A stretch of DNA of 64,000 nucleotides from Alcanivoracaceae bacterium (GTDB taxonomy: Bacteria > Pseudomonadota > Gammaproteobacteria > Pseudomonadales > Alcanivoracaceae): positions 107,845-171,844 of the forward strand of contig JAGLCJ010000004.1 of assembly GCA_023146255.1 (NCBI GenBank). The letters run 5' to 3'. Made by a program: the position numbers and the translations under genes. Within the stretch, counting starts at the first letter, position 1; every line of letters begins with the position of its first letter. This document shows positions 9,601 to 17,702 of the stretch, piece by piece. Under the pieces are notes generated by a model. That model was not told where the DNA came from and did not search any database. It saw only the letters and a program-made list of their open reading frames with translations.

Positions 9601-11714
9601 TCACCGATCCGGATGATGCCAACAATGGCACCAGTCTGACTTGGAGTCTCGACACCGCACCGACCGGCATGACCATCGGCACTACCGGTGTTATCGCCTG
9701 GACACCGGGGCAGAACACTGCAGGCAACTACCCGGTAACGGTGCGAGTGGCTGACGGCGGTGAGGACGGAGCCAGTGCAGATACCGAGTCCTTCTCCATT
9801 CAAGTGACCCTGCAGGATGCTGATGTTGATGGTGTTGCCGACTATGAAGACAACTGTCCGCTGAACGCCAACGCCGATCAGGCAGATCTGGACGGCGACG
9901 ATATTGGCAACGTCTGCGATCCGGATCGTGATGGCGACGGCATCCCCAATGATATCGAGGCACTTTACGGTCTTGATGCCGATGATGCTGCAGACGCGGC
10001 AGCGGATGCTGATGGCGATGGCCTGAGCAACCTGGATGAATACAACACCTGCGTCGCCGATGCCGGTGGCGCGGTGCTGGAGTGCGAGGCGATCATCGTT
10101 GACTCGGTCGGCCCACTGGTTGACGTCGTTGATATACGTACCGATCAGATTGCTTATCTGACCGAGGTTGTTTTTACAGCCACTGCCAATGACGGCATTG
10201 ATGGACCGGTGACAGCGTTCGTTACCGAGATCAATGGCGAGCCGGTAACAGCGACGGCGGCCGGTCACACTCGTGAATTGCGGCCGGGCCGTTATCTGGT
10301 GCGCTGGGAAGCGCAAGACGCTGCCGGTAACGTCGGCTTCGCCGAGCAGCAGGTTGATATCCTGCCGCTGGTAACCGCCGGTGGCGCGCGCCTGGCCGGT
10401 CGTGGTCAGATCGTGCCGGTGACATTGCAGCTTGGTGGCACAGCACCGAGTTATCCGCTGGAGGTGGAGTTCGTCGTCAGTGGAACCGCGACCCAGGGAG
10501 TGGATTACTCGCTTTCTTCTGCTGCCTTCAGTATCGCCAATGGCACCACTGCAACGCTGGATCTGGAAGTGATTGTTGCCGGCCCTGTGCAGGAAGATCG
10601 CTATGTCGACATCTCCTTGAGCAATATCAACGGTGATGCAGTGTTGGGCAGCAGCGTTACCCAACGAGTACTGATCGTCGACAGACAGGCTGCTCCTGAG
10701 GTGGCGTTGTCCGCACAGCAGGGCGGCATTGTTACTCGCACCATTTATGCCGATCAGGGTCAGGTTCAGATTGATGCGCTGGCCTCCGACGCCAATGGCC
10801 ATGTGCTGACGCTGGACTGGCAGGGTAGCGATCCGCTACTTGGATTCAGCGGTAATGTCTCCAGCCAGACATTTGATCCATCGTTACTGGCGTTGGGCGA
10901 GTATCTGGTTCAGGTAGCGGTGTCTGATGGCATTGCTGTTACCGAGCAGTCGCTGTTGCTGGTGCTGGCGGATCAGCAGCCGGTGCTTGATCTGCTGACC
11001 GATTCTGATGGTGACGGCGTGGCAGACGCTGTCGAAGGCTTTACCGACAGTGATGGCGATGGCATCCCGGATTATCTCGACAATCTGGACGATCCCACCT
11101 TGCAGCCGTTGCTGACCACCGGATCCGGTCCGGCACTGCGTTACGCGATCGCCACCGAAAGTGGCCTGACATTGACTCCGGGTAATGCCGCTATGTCGGC
11201 CGCCCGAGCAGGTGTCCGTGTTTACAGTGGTGAGCTACCCATCGATTCCGCGTATTCCGTGTTCGGCGTGATCTACGATTTCGAGGTGCATGGTCTGAGC
11301 GAAGTGAATCCGGTGGCGCGGGTGATTTTGCCGCTGGTGCAGCCGATTCCGCCGACAGCAGTATGGCGCAAGCACGTCGATGGAGAGTGGCAGAACTTTA
11401 TCGAAACAGGCGACGACCGCCTGGCCAGCGCGATGGCCGCAGACGGTGTATGTCCGCAGTTTGATGCAGCAGAATGGCAACCGGGTTTGCTTGTCGGCAG
11501 GGATTGTCTCCTCCTTCAGCTTACCGATGGTGGTCCAAACGATGCCGATGGCGCCGCTAATGGTGTTATCCGTGATCCGGCTGGTGTGGCGGTGGCACGT
11601 GACGACCCGGTTGATCCGGCCGCGCCGACGACGGGGCCAAACAGTGCCGGTGTCATTGCACTGTTCTGGTGGTTGATGCTTGTGGCGCCGCTCTGGCGGC
11701 GCCGGTTTGTTTAA
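6699..11714 (+). CDS. Giant surface protein with one c-heme, Ig-like repeats and a C-terminal sorting tail
   Basis: The product has about 1671 residues. A signal peptide (1-28) is followed by a small cytochrome-like region with one CTSCH motif (about residue 52) and a possible Met ligand in SCGEMPSGDDL. An FN3-like domain comes next, then three cadherin-like repeats marked by GVVMSED, five putative-Ig repeats of about 97 residues, and thrombospondin type 3 calcium loops (DADVDGVADYEDNCPL, about 1042). A Calx-beta-like stretch and a choice-of-anchor U domain (LTDGGPNDADGAANGV) follow. The tail is one hydrophobic helix ending WRRR, as in CTERM sorting signals. ATG at 6699 follows a TATACT box at 6671; ATG 6708 or TTG 6696 are alternatives. 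Two related export/redox genes follow. I infer a calcium-stabilised surface adhesin carrying heme; the ligand is unknown. Confidence 0.85.
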   Translation: MRIMDFLRTAGALSALLLTLSSSLSATVTYEGTNGVAATVFNAASYSSLACTSCHSVAGLQTPYLESWTDISTYGASNTSDFSCVTGYDGRAVTGFNYMANRVSCGEMPSGDDLDATGKTLFASWQSGGFQRWAAPTMATSAASSVSKYGATLNGTINENGSDATGGAFFRYSTSAATIDADGGTASTTTNPAGTGGGTASTAYNRTISGLSCGTTYYFKAWGTNGRGTSEGTRLSFTTSACPSITQGASVGVVMSEDSSPTPFSLVLNASESVTWSIFTQASNGTASVTAGAATSKSVSYTPSANYNGADSFIVRISDGTTTDDITVNVTINAVTDAPVISQGASVGVVMSEDSSPTPFSLNLNASDVDSGTLYWRISSAASNGTAGISGGTNSTSASGAAKGITYTPTADYTGSDSFIVQVSDGSNGTGLSDFITVNVTVNAVNDTPVFSVASPVAVVMSEDSAPTPFSRTLIASDVDNGTLYWRISSAASNGTAGVSGGTNSTSASGASKSITYTPNANYFGSDSFIVQVSDGSNGTGQSAFMTVNVTINAINDAPTITSIPSTSGTEGVLYSYTATVNDPDDTNNGTALTWSLDQAPTGMTVSTTGLVQWTPPNGVTTADVTLRVADGGENGAVADTQSWTISLDAVNDPPVITSTAPTTATEDVQYSYQVAVSDPDDTNNGANLTFQLSNAPAGMVVSSTGLITWTPLEGVLSSGAVTVTVNDGGENGAGPDSEIFTVTVTPVNDAPQIVSAAVTTATEDTLYQYAVGVSDPDDANNGTALSWSLQNAPTGMSISSTGTISWTPSEGVLSSGAVTVRVQDGGENGALPATQTFTVTVTPVNDPVTITSSAPLTATEDLQYSYQILVSDPDDANNGTDINFALTSAPAGMAVSSTGLVTWTPANGVLSSGTVRVRVQDGLENGAVAAIQQWTVTVTPVNDAPVISAITAQTVEELSSFSFAVQVTDPDDANNGTSLTWSLDTAPTGMTIGTTGVIAWTPGQNTAGNYPVTVRVADGGEDGASADTESFSIQVTLQDADVDGVADYEDNCPLNANADQADLDGDDIGNVCDPDRDGDGIPNDIEALYGLDADDAADAAADADGDGLSNLDEYNTCVADAGGAVLECEAIIVDSVGPLVDVVDIRTDQIAYLTEVVFTATANDGIDGPVTAFVTEINGEPVTATAAGHTRELRPGRYLVRWEAQDAAGNVGFAEQQVDILPLVTAGGARLAGRGQIVPVTLQLGGTAPSYPLEVEFVVSGTATQGVDYSLSSAAFSIANGTTATLDLEVIVAGPVQEDRYVDISLSNINGDAVLGSSVTQRVLIVDRQAAPEVALSAQQGGIVTRTIYADQGQVQIDALASDANGHVLTLDWQGSDPLLGFSGNVSSQTFDPSLLALGEYLVQVAVSDGIAVTEQSLLLVLADQQPVLDLLTDSDGDGVADAVEGFTDSDGDGIPDYLDNLDDPTLQPLLTTGSGPALRYAIATESGLTLTPGNAAMSAARAGVRVYSGELPIDSAYSVFGVIYDFEVHGLSEVNPVARVILPLVQPIPPTAVWRKHVDGEWQNFIETGDDRLASAMAADGVCPQFDAAEWQPGLLVGRDCLLLQLTDGGPNDADGAANGVIRDPAGVAVARDDPVDPAAPTTGPNSAGVIALFWWLMLVAPLWRRRFV
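8378..9810 (+). repeat. Five tandem 291-bp coding repeats (Ig-like units)
   Basis: Equivalent bases recur at about 8378, 8664, 8955, 9246 and 9537, a period of 286 then 291 bp. Each unit encodes a putative Ig domain with DPDD.NNGT and GVLSSG-type motifs. The middle units are the most alike. Three longer cadherin-like units lie upstream at about 7430-8370. Such arrays readily change copy number by recombination. Confidence 0.85.
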
Positions 11715-11739
11715 TCCCGCAGGGACGGAAGGGAACCCC

Positions 11740-12636
11740 ATGATGTTTTTTCGGCAACTTGCCCTAGGCACCTTTTTGCTTGGCTGTAGCCTGCCAGCAT
11801 TGGCGATTGACCCCGCCAACTTCCGCGTCAATGCAGATATCACCGCGACGCTGGACGACAACCAGTCCCGTGCCGAGCGGGCGCGTGATCAGGTGGAAGA
11901 TATTTCTGCTTCAATGATGCTGAACCTGAGTTATTTCAGGCCACTTGGCCAGCGCGGATTAATGATTCTGTCCTGGTTCGGCGAAGGTGAGCGATTCGAC
12001 GAGGTGGAGCTGCTTGATCGCAATACCTTCGGTTCCAGTCTGGCACTGCGCTGGCAGCCCAGCTCAGCGTTCTCTGCACCCATTGTCGAGTGGAACGTTT
12101 CTGTTCAGGACGACAATATCCGTGCCGATCAGCGCGACAGCACGGTGATCAAGACCCAGCTGTTCGTGACCCGTCGCTTCACCGACCGGATCACCATGTC
12201 ACTGGGGGGCGAATATCGAAATGCAGACTCTCGCAGCACGGTCTTCGATCTGGAGGACAGCCGTTTCTTCTGGAACTTCGATTATCTGCTGATGCAGAAG
12301 TACGCTCTGTATTTTACCTACAGTCACTTGCAGGGTGACGTGTTCTCCTCGGCTCAGCGCATTTTCTGCAATGGAGCCTTTGCCACTGACATTCTGCCGC
12401 TAATCAATGCTTCCACTGCGATTGAAAGCGACGATGCCTACAACGAGACCTTCTGTGGCGAGTGGATTGCCTATCGTCTTGATGGCAGGACAAATACCTA
12501 TGTCGGCGGCGTCAATATGCCGGTCGGCAAGAGCATGTCGCTGGATGTGTCGCTGATGCATGTCGATGTGCAGGCGGATCTGGACAACAACTATGAACGG
12601 AATCTGGTTCGCGCCAGCCTGTTGAAGAGGTTCTGA
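11740..12636 (+). CDS. Putative outer-membrane beta-barrel protein
   Basis: A 298-residue protein with a signal peptide ending near LPALA (about residues 1-22). The mature part has alternating hydrophobic/polar strands rich in aromatic residues, with typical strand pairs such as SLALRWQPSSAF and FFWNFDYLLMQKYALYFTY. The last residue is Phe (LLKRF), the usual outer-membrane C-terminal signal. ATG at 11740 follows GGGAA. Two Cys about 25 residues apart (FCNGAFA and TFCGEW) may form a disulfide. It lies between the giant protein and a cytochrome lipoprotein in a probable three-gene operon, so a role in export or surface display is possible. I do not recognise a named family. Confidence 0.65.
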   Translation: MMFFRQLALGTFLLGCSLPALAIDPANFRVNADITATLDDNQSRAERARDQVEDISASMMLNLSYFRPLGQRGLMILSWFGEGERFDEVELLDRNTFGSSLALRWQPSSAFSAPIVEWNVSVQDDNIRADQRDSTVIKTQLFVTRRFTDRITMSLGGEYRNADSRSTVFDLEDSRFFWNFDYLLMQKYALYFTYSHLQGDVFSSAQRIFCNGAFATDILPLINASTAIESDDAYNETFCGEWIAYRLDGRTNTYVGGVNMPVGKSMSLDVSLMHVDVQADLDNNYERNLVRASLLKRF

Positions 12637-12638
12637 GC

Positions 12639-14615
12639 ATGAACATCAAACCTGTATTGCCGCTGTTTCTGCTGCTTATGCTGGGTGCCTGTAACGAGCG
12701 TGGCGAGATGGACACCAGTAGTGCTCCGCGTGGCGTCGAGGTGCCGGATCACTTTCTTGAATATCTGAACGACCAGCAGGGCCAGGTGCTGTCAACCACA
12801 TGGAGCCAGGCCTACTATCGGGCGGTTGATCCCGACAATATCCGTACCACGCTGGAAGACTGGAAAGCCGCCAACGATTTCGACAGTTGTGACGAGCAGG
12901 TTCATGTCATTTTCCGAGATGCCAAGGATCTCGGTTACGGACGGAATATGCAGGGCTGTAAACATGACGATGGTCGCGTCGCCGTGTTCGTCAATAACTA
13001 CGTGGTTCGGGTTCAGCCCGGCGATCCGAGCAACTATGGTCCGATAAATGTAGAGGCCGCCATTGCCGAAGACCCGCATCATCTGCAGGGAACCAACGCC
13101 ATTGAGTTCACACCGATTGATCCGACCGATCCGGATTCCGACAAGGTGGCCAAGTTTTTCACCTTTACCCCGGAAGGGCAGCTTAACCTGACTGCTGACC
13201 TCGATGGTCGTGGCGCCAAGCCGATGCCTCAGCCGTGCCTGCTTTGTCATGGATCGACGCTGCCTCCCTGGGACAGTGACACCATTATCAATAGCGCTAC
13301 TCCCTGGGCTGAGCCCTATGTGGAAAAAGCGCTGAAGTCCACCAAGATGAATCTGCTCGAGCTGGAAAGTTTTGACTACTCACCCTATGTGGCCGGGTAC
13401 TCTCGTAGTGAACAGGAAGAAGCGCTTCGCCAGCTGAATGCTTTTGTGCTCAGCACCTATGAAGAAACGGCTACCCGAGCGCTGGCTGATCCGGGCCACT
13501 GGTGGCCGGATTTTGCTATCGAGATCGCTCGCAAGCGTTATGCTGATCAGCCTGAGCTGCTCGGCCAAACCTACCAGGACGATTCGCTTCCGTGTGGTTG
13601 GCGTGTTGACCCGTCTGCCGATGCCGATTGTATCGGTTCATCCGACTTGCCGGCTGCCATTCGGCCCGAAGGTGTGGATGTTCTTTACAAGCGAGTGGTC
13701 GAGCCGCATTGCATCGCCTGTCATTCCTTGCGTGGTTCCAGTGCCGGTCAGCGCCAGCCTGATTCGGACGGTGGTAACGCCATCAGCTTCAGCAATTACG
13801 AAAAATTTATCGGTTACAGCGATCTGATCGTCGATTATGTCTATCACCGTGGGGTGATGCCGCTGTCGTTGCGGAACTATGAGAAGTTCTGGGCTGATCG
13901 TTGTGAAGGTGCGCCGGCACTGCTGGCAACCTTCCTGCCGGAGTTTGATCGTTACGATGATAATGCCTGTGTGATTGCTCCCGGATTGCCGGTTGCGCTG
14001 CCTGGTGCGGATCGCCCGGTACGTTCCCCGGCAGTGCTTGATGCCAGTGCCAGTCTGTTTGTTTCCAGCTATCAGTGGCAGGTGATATCGACGCCGGCCC
14101 CGGCGGCAATTACCCGCTTCTCTGATGCGTCAGCAGCGGCGCCAACTTTTTATGCCAGTCACAATGGCGATTACGTTCTGCAGCTGACAGTCAGCAACCT
14201 TCGCGGGAGTGATAGTGAAGAGCTGGTGTTGACGGTGAATAGCGCCATGAATCCTGCTCCGGCAGAGCTTGATTTTGTTACTCATGTTTTGCCGGTGTTG
14301 AGGGATGTTGCCTATCCGGGCCGTGATACCCAGTGTGTCCAGTGCCACAGCTCAGTTGCACAGCTTGGCGGCGCCTATGCCGGTATTCCGGTTGTTTACA
14401 ATGTCGATGCCACGGTCTACCAGGAAGTGCTGCAGCGAATTGATCTGGCGGAGCCGGAGAACAGTATTCTGCTGCGCAAACCCACCCGCAATCAGCATGG
14501 TGGCGGCAAGATCATTGATCGTGACACGGTCGATGGCGAGGCGCTTTACCAGATGCTGATCAACTGGATTCGTGCCGGCGCCAGCTGTGGCACCGATCCG
14601 GTTATTTGCGGTTGA
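12639..14615 (+). CDS. Triheme c-type cytochrome lipoprotein
   Basis: The product has 658 residues. A lipoprotein signal peptide ends in LGAC (Cys19). Three heme motifs are visible: CLLCH (about 200), CIACH (about 357) and CVQCH (about 565). Between the second and third is a PKD-like beta domain (about 450-540) containing DGDYVLQLTVSNL-type sequence, here HNGDYVLQLTVSN. The C terminus (KIIDRDTVDGEALYQMLINW) resembles the end of small cytochrome domains found in bacterial surface proteins. It is two bases from the outer-membrane protein gene. I infer an envelope electron carrier working with the heme-bearing giant protein; no enzyme active site is visible. Confidence 0.8.
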   Translation: MNIKPVLPLFLLLMLGACNERGEMDTSSAPRGVEVPDHFLEYLNDQQGQVLSTTWSQAYYRAVDPDNIRTTLEDWKAANDFDSCDEQVHVIFRDAKDLGYGRNMQGCKHDDGRVAVFVNNYVVRVQPGDPSNYGPINVEAAIAEDPHHLQGTNAIEFTPIDPTDPDSDKVAKFFTFTPEGQLNLTADLDGRGAKPMPQPCLLCHGSTLPPWDSDTIINSATPWAEPYVEKALKSTKMNLLELESFDYSPYVAGYSRSEQEEALRQLNAFVLSTYEETATRALADPGHWWPDFAIEIARKRYADQPELLGQTYQDDSLPCGWRVDPSADADCIGSSDLPAAIRPEGVDVLYKRVVEPHCIACHSLRGSSAGQRQPDSDGGNAISFSNYEKFIGYSDLIVDYVYHRGVMPLSLRNYEKFWADRCEGAPALLATFLPEFDRYDDNACVIAPGLPVALPGADRPVRSPAVLDASASLFVSSYQWQVISTPAPAAITRFSDASAAAPTFYASHNGDYVLQLTVSNLRGSDSEELVLTVNSAMNPAPAELDFVTHVLPVLRDVAYPGRDTQCVQCHSSVAQLGGAYAGIPVVYNVDATVYQEVLQRIDLAEPENSILLRKPTRNQHGGGKIIDRDTVDGEALYQMLINWIRAGASCGTDPVICG

Positions 14616-14623
14616 ACCCGGAA

Positions 14624-14657
14624 ATAAAAAAGAGCGGCATCTGCCGCTCTTTTTTTA
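14624..14657. terminator. Bidirectional rho-independent terminator
   Basis: AAAAAAGAGCGGCA, a two-base loop and TGCCGCTCTTTTTTT form a strong stem flanked by A and T runs. It separates the convergent cytochrome lipoprotein and adenylate cyclase genes and can serve both strands. Confidence 0.92.
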
Positions 14658-14670
14658 CGCCGCCAGCGGC

Positions 14671-16875
14671 TTATTTGCTGGTGTGGGTAAATACGCCGTC
14701 CCAGTCGATATCAGGCGGATCCTCGCGGAAATGCTCAATGCGCTCGAGATAGATCCCGTAGATCTTTCGCTGCGGCTCCTCTTCTGCCAGGGCCTTCATG
14801 GCTGATTCGGCAACGTCCCAGCGCTGCTGGCGATAATCAAGCAGGGCAGTGTGGAAGCGTTCAATCCGATCAAGCAGTTCTTGTGGCTGCTTATCGGTTG
14901 CACCCAGTGGCTCGAAAATGATGACCGGCTCGTCCTTGCCTTTCACTCGCACGCGGTCCAGCTCCAGAAAGCTGTAATCCGGCACCTTGGCCTTGGTGAA
15001 CTCACTGACGATGATGTTGACGCCGTATTGCTTGGTCAAACCTTCCAGACGTGAACCGAGGTTTACCGCATCGCCCATGACGGTGTAGGCCATGCGGAAT
15101 TCCGAGCCCATGTTGCCGACGCTCATCACGCCACTGTTCAGGCCGACACCAATATTGATTTCCGGCCAGCCCTTGTTGCGGAAACGTTGATTGATCTGTG
15201 GCAACGCCTTGACCATCTCCAGTCCCGCCTCCAGGGCATGGCGGGCGTGGTTGTCATCATTCAAAGGTGCGCCCCAGAACGCCATGATGGCGTCGCCCAT
15301 GTACTTGTCGATGGTGCCACGGTGGTGATGAATCACATGGGTCATCGGTGTCAGCATTTCATTCATCAGCTGGGTCAGAGCATGTGGATCAAGACCTTCA
15401 GAAATGGTGGTGAAACCGCGGACATCAGAGAACAGTACGGTCATGTCACGGCTTTCGCCGCTGACGCTGATCTTGTCTGGACTCTCAGCCATTTCTTCCA
15501 CCAGTTCCGGCGGAATGTACTGGCCGAACAGCTTCGCCAGCATGCGCTTGTCACGGGCTTCGACAAAAAAGCCCCAAAGGGTCTGGAACACGAAAATAAA
15601 CAGGATCAGCATCACTGGCGAGGCCAGCGGCAGCACCAGATTGTTATGCCAGGCATACATGTTGCCAACCACAACCGCCAGCAGAGCGGCCATGGTCACG
15701 ATCAGGCTGCGCATCGGTTCGAGACGGGCGTTGATCAGGCCGAGCACGATGCTGATTGTCAGTAGCAGGAAAAACTCGACGGCAATGACCCAGCCTGGCT
15801 GGCGCTTGATGTTGTTATCCAGCAGTCCGGCGATCAGGTTGGCATGAACCTCCACACCCGGGTAGGTGGTTTCCAGCGGTGTGGTTCGCTGGTCTTTGAG
15901 GCCGGGGGCCGAGCTGCCTACCAGCACGATCCTGCCGCGCAGTTTTTCTTCCGGAATTTTCTTTTCCAGAATGTCGGTGATCGAGTAATAAGGAAAGCTA
16001 TAAGCGCCACCGCGATAAGGCACCAGTACGGTTGCCAGCGGTGCCAGCGGAATGACCTGCTCACCAAGGCGCAGGGCGTCAACAAACGGATAGTTGCTCT
16101 GGGTGTCGAGAATCAATTCGATGGACGGGTCGTTGCGGGAGGCGCGTACCATCGACAGCGCCAGAGAGCCATACAGCTTGCCCTCAAATTCCTGCAGCAG
16201 TGGTACGCGACGGAACACGCCATCAATGTCGATGGTCGGGTTGTCAAAGAAGCCGCCGCCCCAGGCGGTGCTCTGCAGAACTTCCAGATTGCCGGAGAAA
16301 CCTTGCGGTTGAGGCAGTTCCAGGCGCCCGACAAAACTCTCCGGTAATTCGGCAGCGGGCGGCGGTAGCACGTTCAGGCGACTGTCCTGACCATGGGCAA
16401 AGACATAGCCGAGCACCACGTTGCGATCACGGAAGCTGTCGGCGAACTGCTGGTCAAAATCGAGAGTCGGGCCGAGCTGTTTCCAGATGCGCTGGAACTG
16501 ACGGTCTCCCCTCAGGTCCTTCTCGGCCATGCCGCGCAACGCGGTGACACCAGGATCGGTATCCGGTTCGGCAAACAGTACGTCATAGCCGACGCTCTTC
16601 ACCTGATAGTGATCAAACATGGTGTCCATGAATCGCGCCAGAATGCCACGATCCCACGGCCAGTGACCCAGAGCGGTCAGGCTCTTTTCATCAATATCGG
16701 CAATGATGATGCGATCATCGACGCCGCCGGGCACGGTCATCCGCAGGCGGATGTCGTAGGTGGCCCGCTCCAGTGTATCGAGCAGCGGCAGGCGCGGAAG
16801 ATAAATGCTGTGCAGAACAAACAGACCACAGATCAGCACCAGCAAGCTGGTGCGTAGCCACTTTCCCGGTGACAT
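14671..16875 (-). CDS. CHASE2-domain adenylate cyclase
   Basis: A 734-residue membrane protein. An N-terminal TM (about 7-24) leads to a periplasmic CHASE2 sensor (about 35-340), recognised by ATYDIRLRM, IADIDEKSLTALGHWPWDR, GYDVLFAEPD and RGRIVLVGSSAPGLKD. Three TM segments follow (about 355-430), then a class III cyclase domain (about 475-670). Catalytic features include FSDVRGFT and DKYMGDAIMAFWG (metal Asp residues and the purine-selecting Lys) and GDAVNLGSRLEGL. It should make cAMP on receiving an extracytoplasmic signal. AAGGAG precedes ATG 16875. The FecR-like gene ends 15 bases upstream; pairing of CHASE2 cyclases with FecR proteins is common. Confidence 0.93.
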   Translation of the reverse strand: MSPGKWLRTSLLVLICGLFVLHSIYLPRLPLLDTLERATYDIRLRMTVPGGVDDRIIIADIDEKSLTALGHWPWDRGILARFMDTMFDHYQVKSVGYDVLFAEPDTDPGVTALRGMAEKDLRGDRQFQRIWKQLGPTLDFDQQFADSFRDRNVVLGYVFAHGQDSRLNVLPPPAAELPESFVGRLELPQPQGFSGNLEVLQSTAWGGGFFDNPTIDIDGVFRRVPLLQEFEGKLYGSLALSMVRASRNDPSIELILDTQSNYPFVDALRLGEQVIPLAPLATVLVPYRGGAYSFPYYSITDILEKKIPEEKLRGRIVLVGSSAPGLKDQRTTPLETTYPGVEVHANLIAGLLDNNIKRQPGWVIAVEFFLLLTISIVLGLINARLEPMRSLIVTMAALLAVVVGNMYAWHNNLVLPLASPVMLILFIFVFQTLWGFFVEARDKRMLAKLFGQYIPPELVEEMAESPDKISVSGESRDMTVLFSDVRGFTTISEGLDPHALTQLMNEMLTPMTHVIHHHRGTIDKYMGDAIMAFWGAPLNDDNHARHALEAGLEMVKALPQINQRFRNKGWPEINIGVGLNSGVMSVGNMGSEFRMAYTVMGDAVNLGSRLEGLTKQYGVNIIVSEFTKAKVPDYSFLELDRVRVKGKDEPVIIFEPLGATDKQPQELLDRIERFHTALLDYRQQRWDVAESAMKALAEEEPQRKIYGIYLERIEHFREDPPDIDWDGVFTHTSK

Positions 16876-16890
16876 CAGAGCTCCTTACGC

Positions 16891-17619
16891 TCAATAACCT
16901 TTACGCGGTGCGGTATAGGATTTCAGCGTCGAGAACGCTGGCTTGCGACCGACCAGTTGCTCGATCAGCATCAATTCCTCGTCGGTGTGATTCTTCATTG
17001 GCGCCGGGGTGATCAGCTGACTGTAGCCGCCGCCCTTGCCGATATAGCGCGGCGAATCATGGTGAGTGGCAATAACGTTTTCCTGAACGTTTGGGTCGGC
17101 ATTAGCAACAATATTGACGTTGCCATAGCAGGTACAGGCGTAGCTCACATCTTCTTCGGACTCCACGTACAGGCCGGTGCCGCGGATGCCGATGGTGGCC
17201 GTGCTGGTCTGGACCTGATGCACGGCGCCGCCGCTGCGAGCACCAAACACCGAAAGCAGCTTGCCAGTGGCCAGACGCAGGCTTTCCTCGACGTTGTCCT
17301 TGCCCTGGAACTGGACCCGGCTGTTGTCGCGCAGGATATGGGCATCGAAGCCAATCACGAACACCACGTAGCTGTTGCGGCCGGTTTCCACCAGCGAACT
17401 GGCGCTGATGTAGGTGGTTTCGTTGGCCAGTTTGCCGTCGACAAAAACGGTTCCGCGCATGTCATAAATCGACTTGCCGGCAATCAGCTGCTCGGGAATC
17501 TTGCCCATGGCATGTACCAGTGCAGGCAGTACCGAGGAACCTGTTATTCCTGCAACCAGGGCGGAGCCCATGCTGTAGCGCAGGAACTGGCGGCGGGCTT
17601 CAATAATGTGGTCGGTCAT
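16891..17619 (-). CDS. Tat-exported FecR-domain protein
   Basis: The product has 242 residues. The N terminus ARRQFLRYSMGSALVAG carries an RRQFLR twin-arginine motif and hydrophobic stretch, so export by Tat is likely. The rest is a FecR-type beta domain (about 50-190), with RGTVFVDGKLA, NSRVQFQGK, GKLLSVFG and TATIGIRGTGLYVE. A CTCYG motif follows GTGLYVESEEDVSYA and could form a disulfide or bind metal. ATG 17619 has GGAGA upstream; a longer start at 17655 would bury the twin-arginine motif. It sits directly upstream of the CHASE2 cyclase and may supply or modulate its signal. Confidence 0.85.
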   Translation of the reverse strand: MTDHIIEARRQFLRYSMGSALVAGITGSSVLPALVHAMGKIPEQLIAGKSIYDMRGTVFVDGKLANETTYISASSLVETGRNSYVVFVIGFDAHILRDNSRVQFQGKDNVEESLRLATGKLLSVFGARSGGAVHQVQTSTATIGIRGTGLYVESEEDVSYACTCYGNVNIVANADPNVQENVIATHHDSPRYIGKGGGYSQLITPAPMKNHTDEELMLIEQLVGRKPAFSTLKSYTAPRKGY

Positions 17620-17702
17620 GACTGTCTCCGTGACGGCAAGTCCCTGTTGTCTCAACGGGATAGGTGTTTATAGCACAGCGCTGGCGCCGATGGGATGGCC
17701 GC

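Noticed and set aside
9579..10802. 407-residue open frame on the minus strand inside the giant surface protein gene
   Set aside because: It is antisense to a continuous, clearly coding repeat protein, has no family motif, and results from low stop frequency opposite biased codons.
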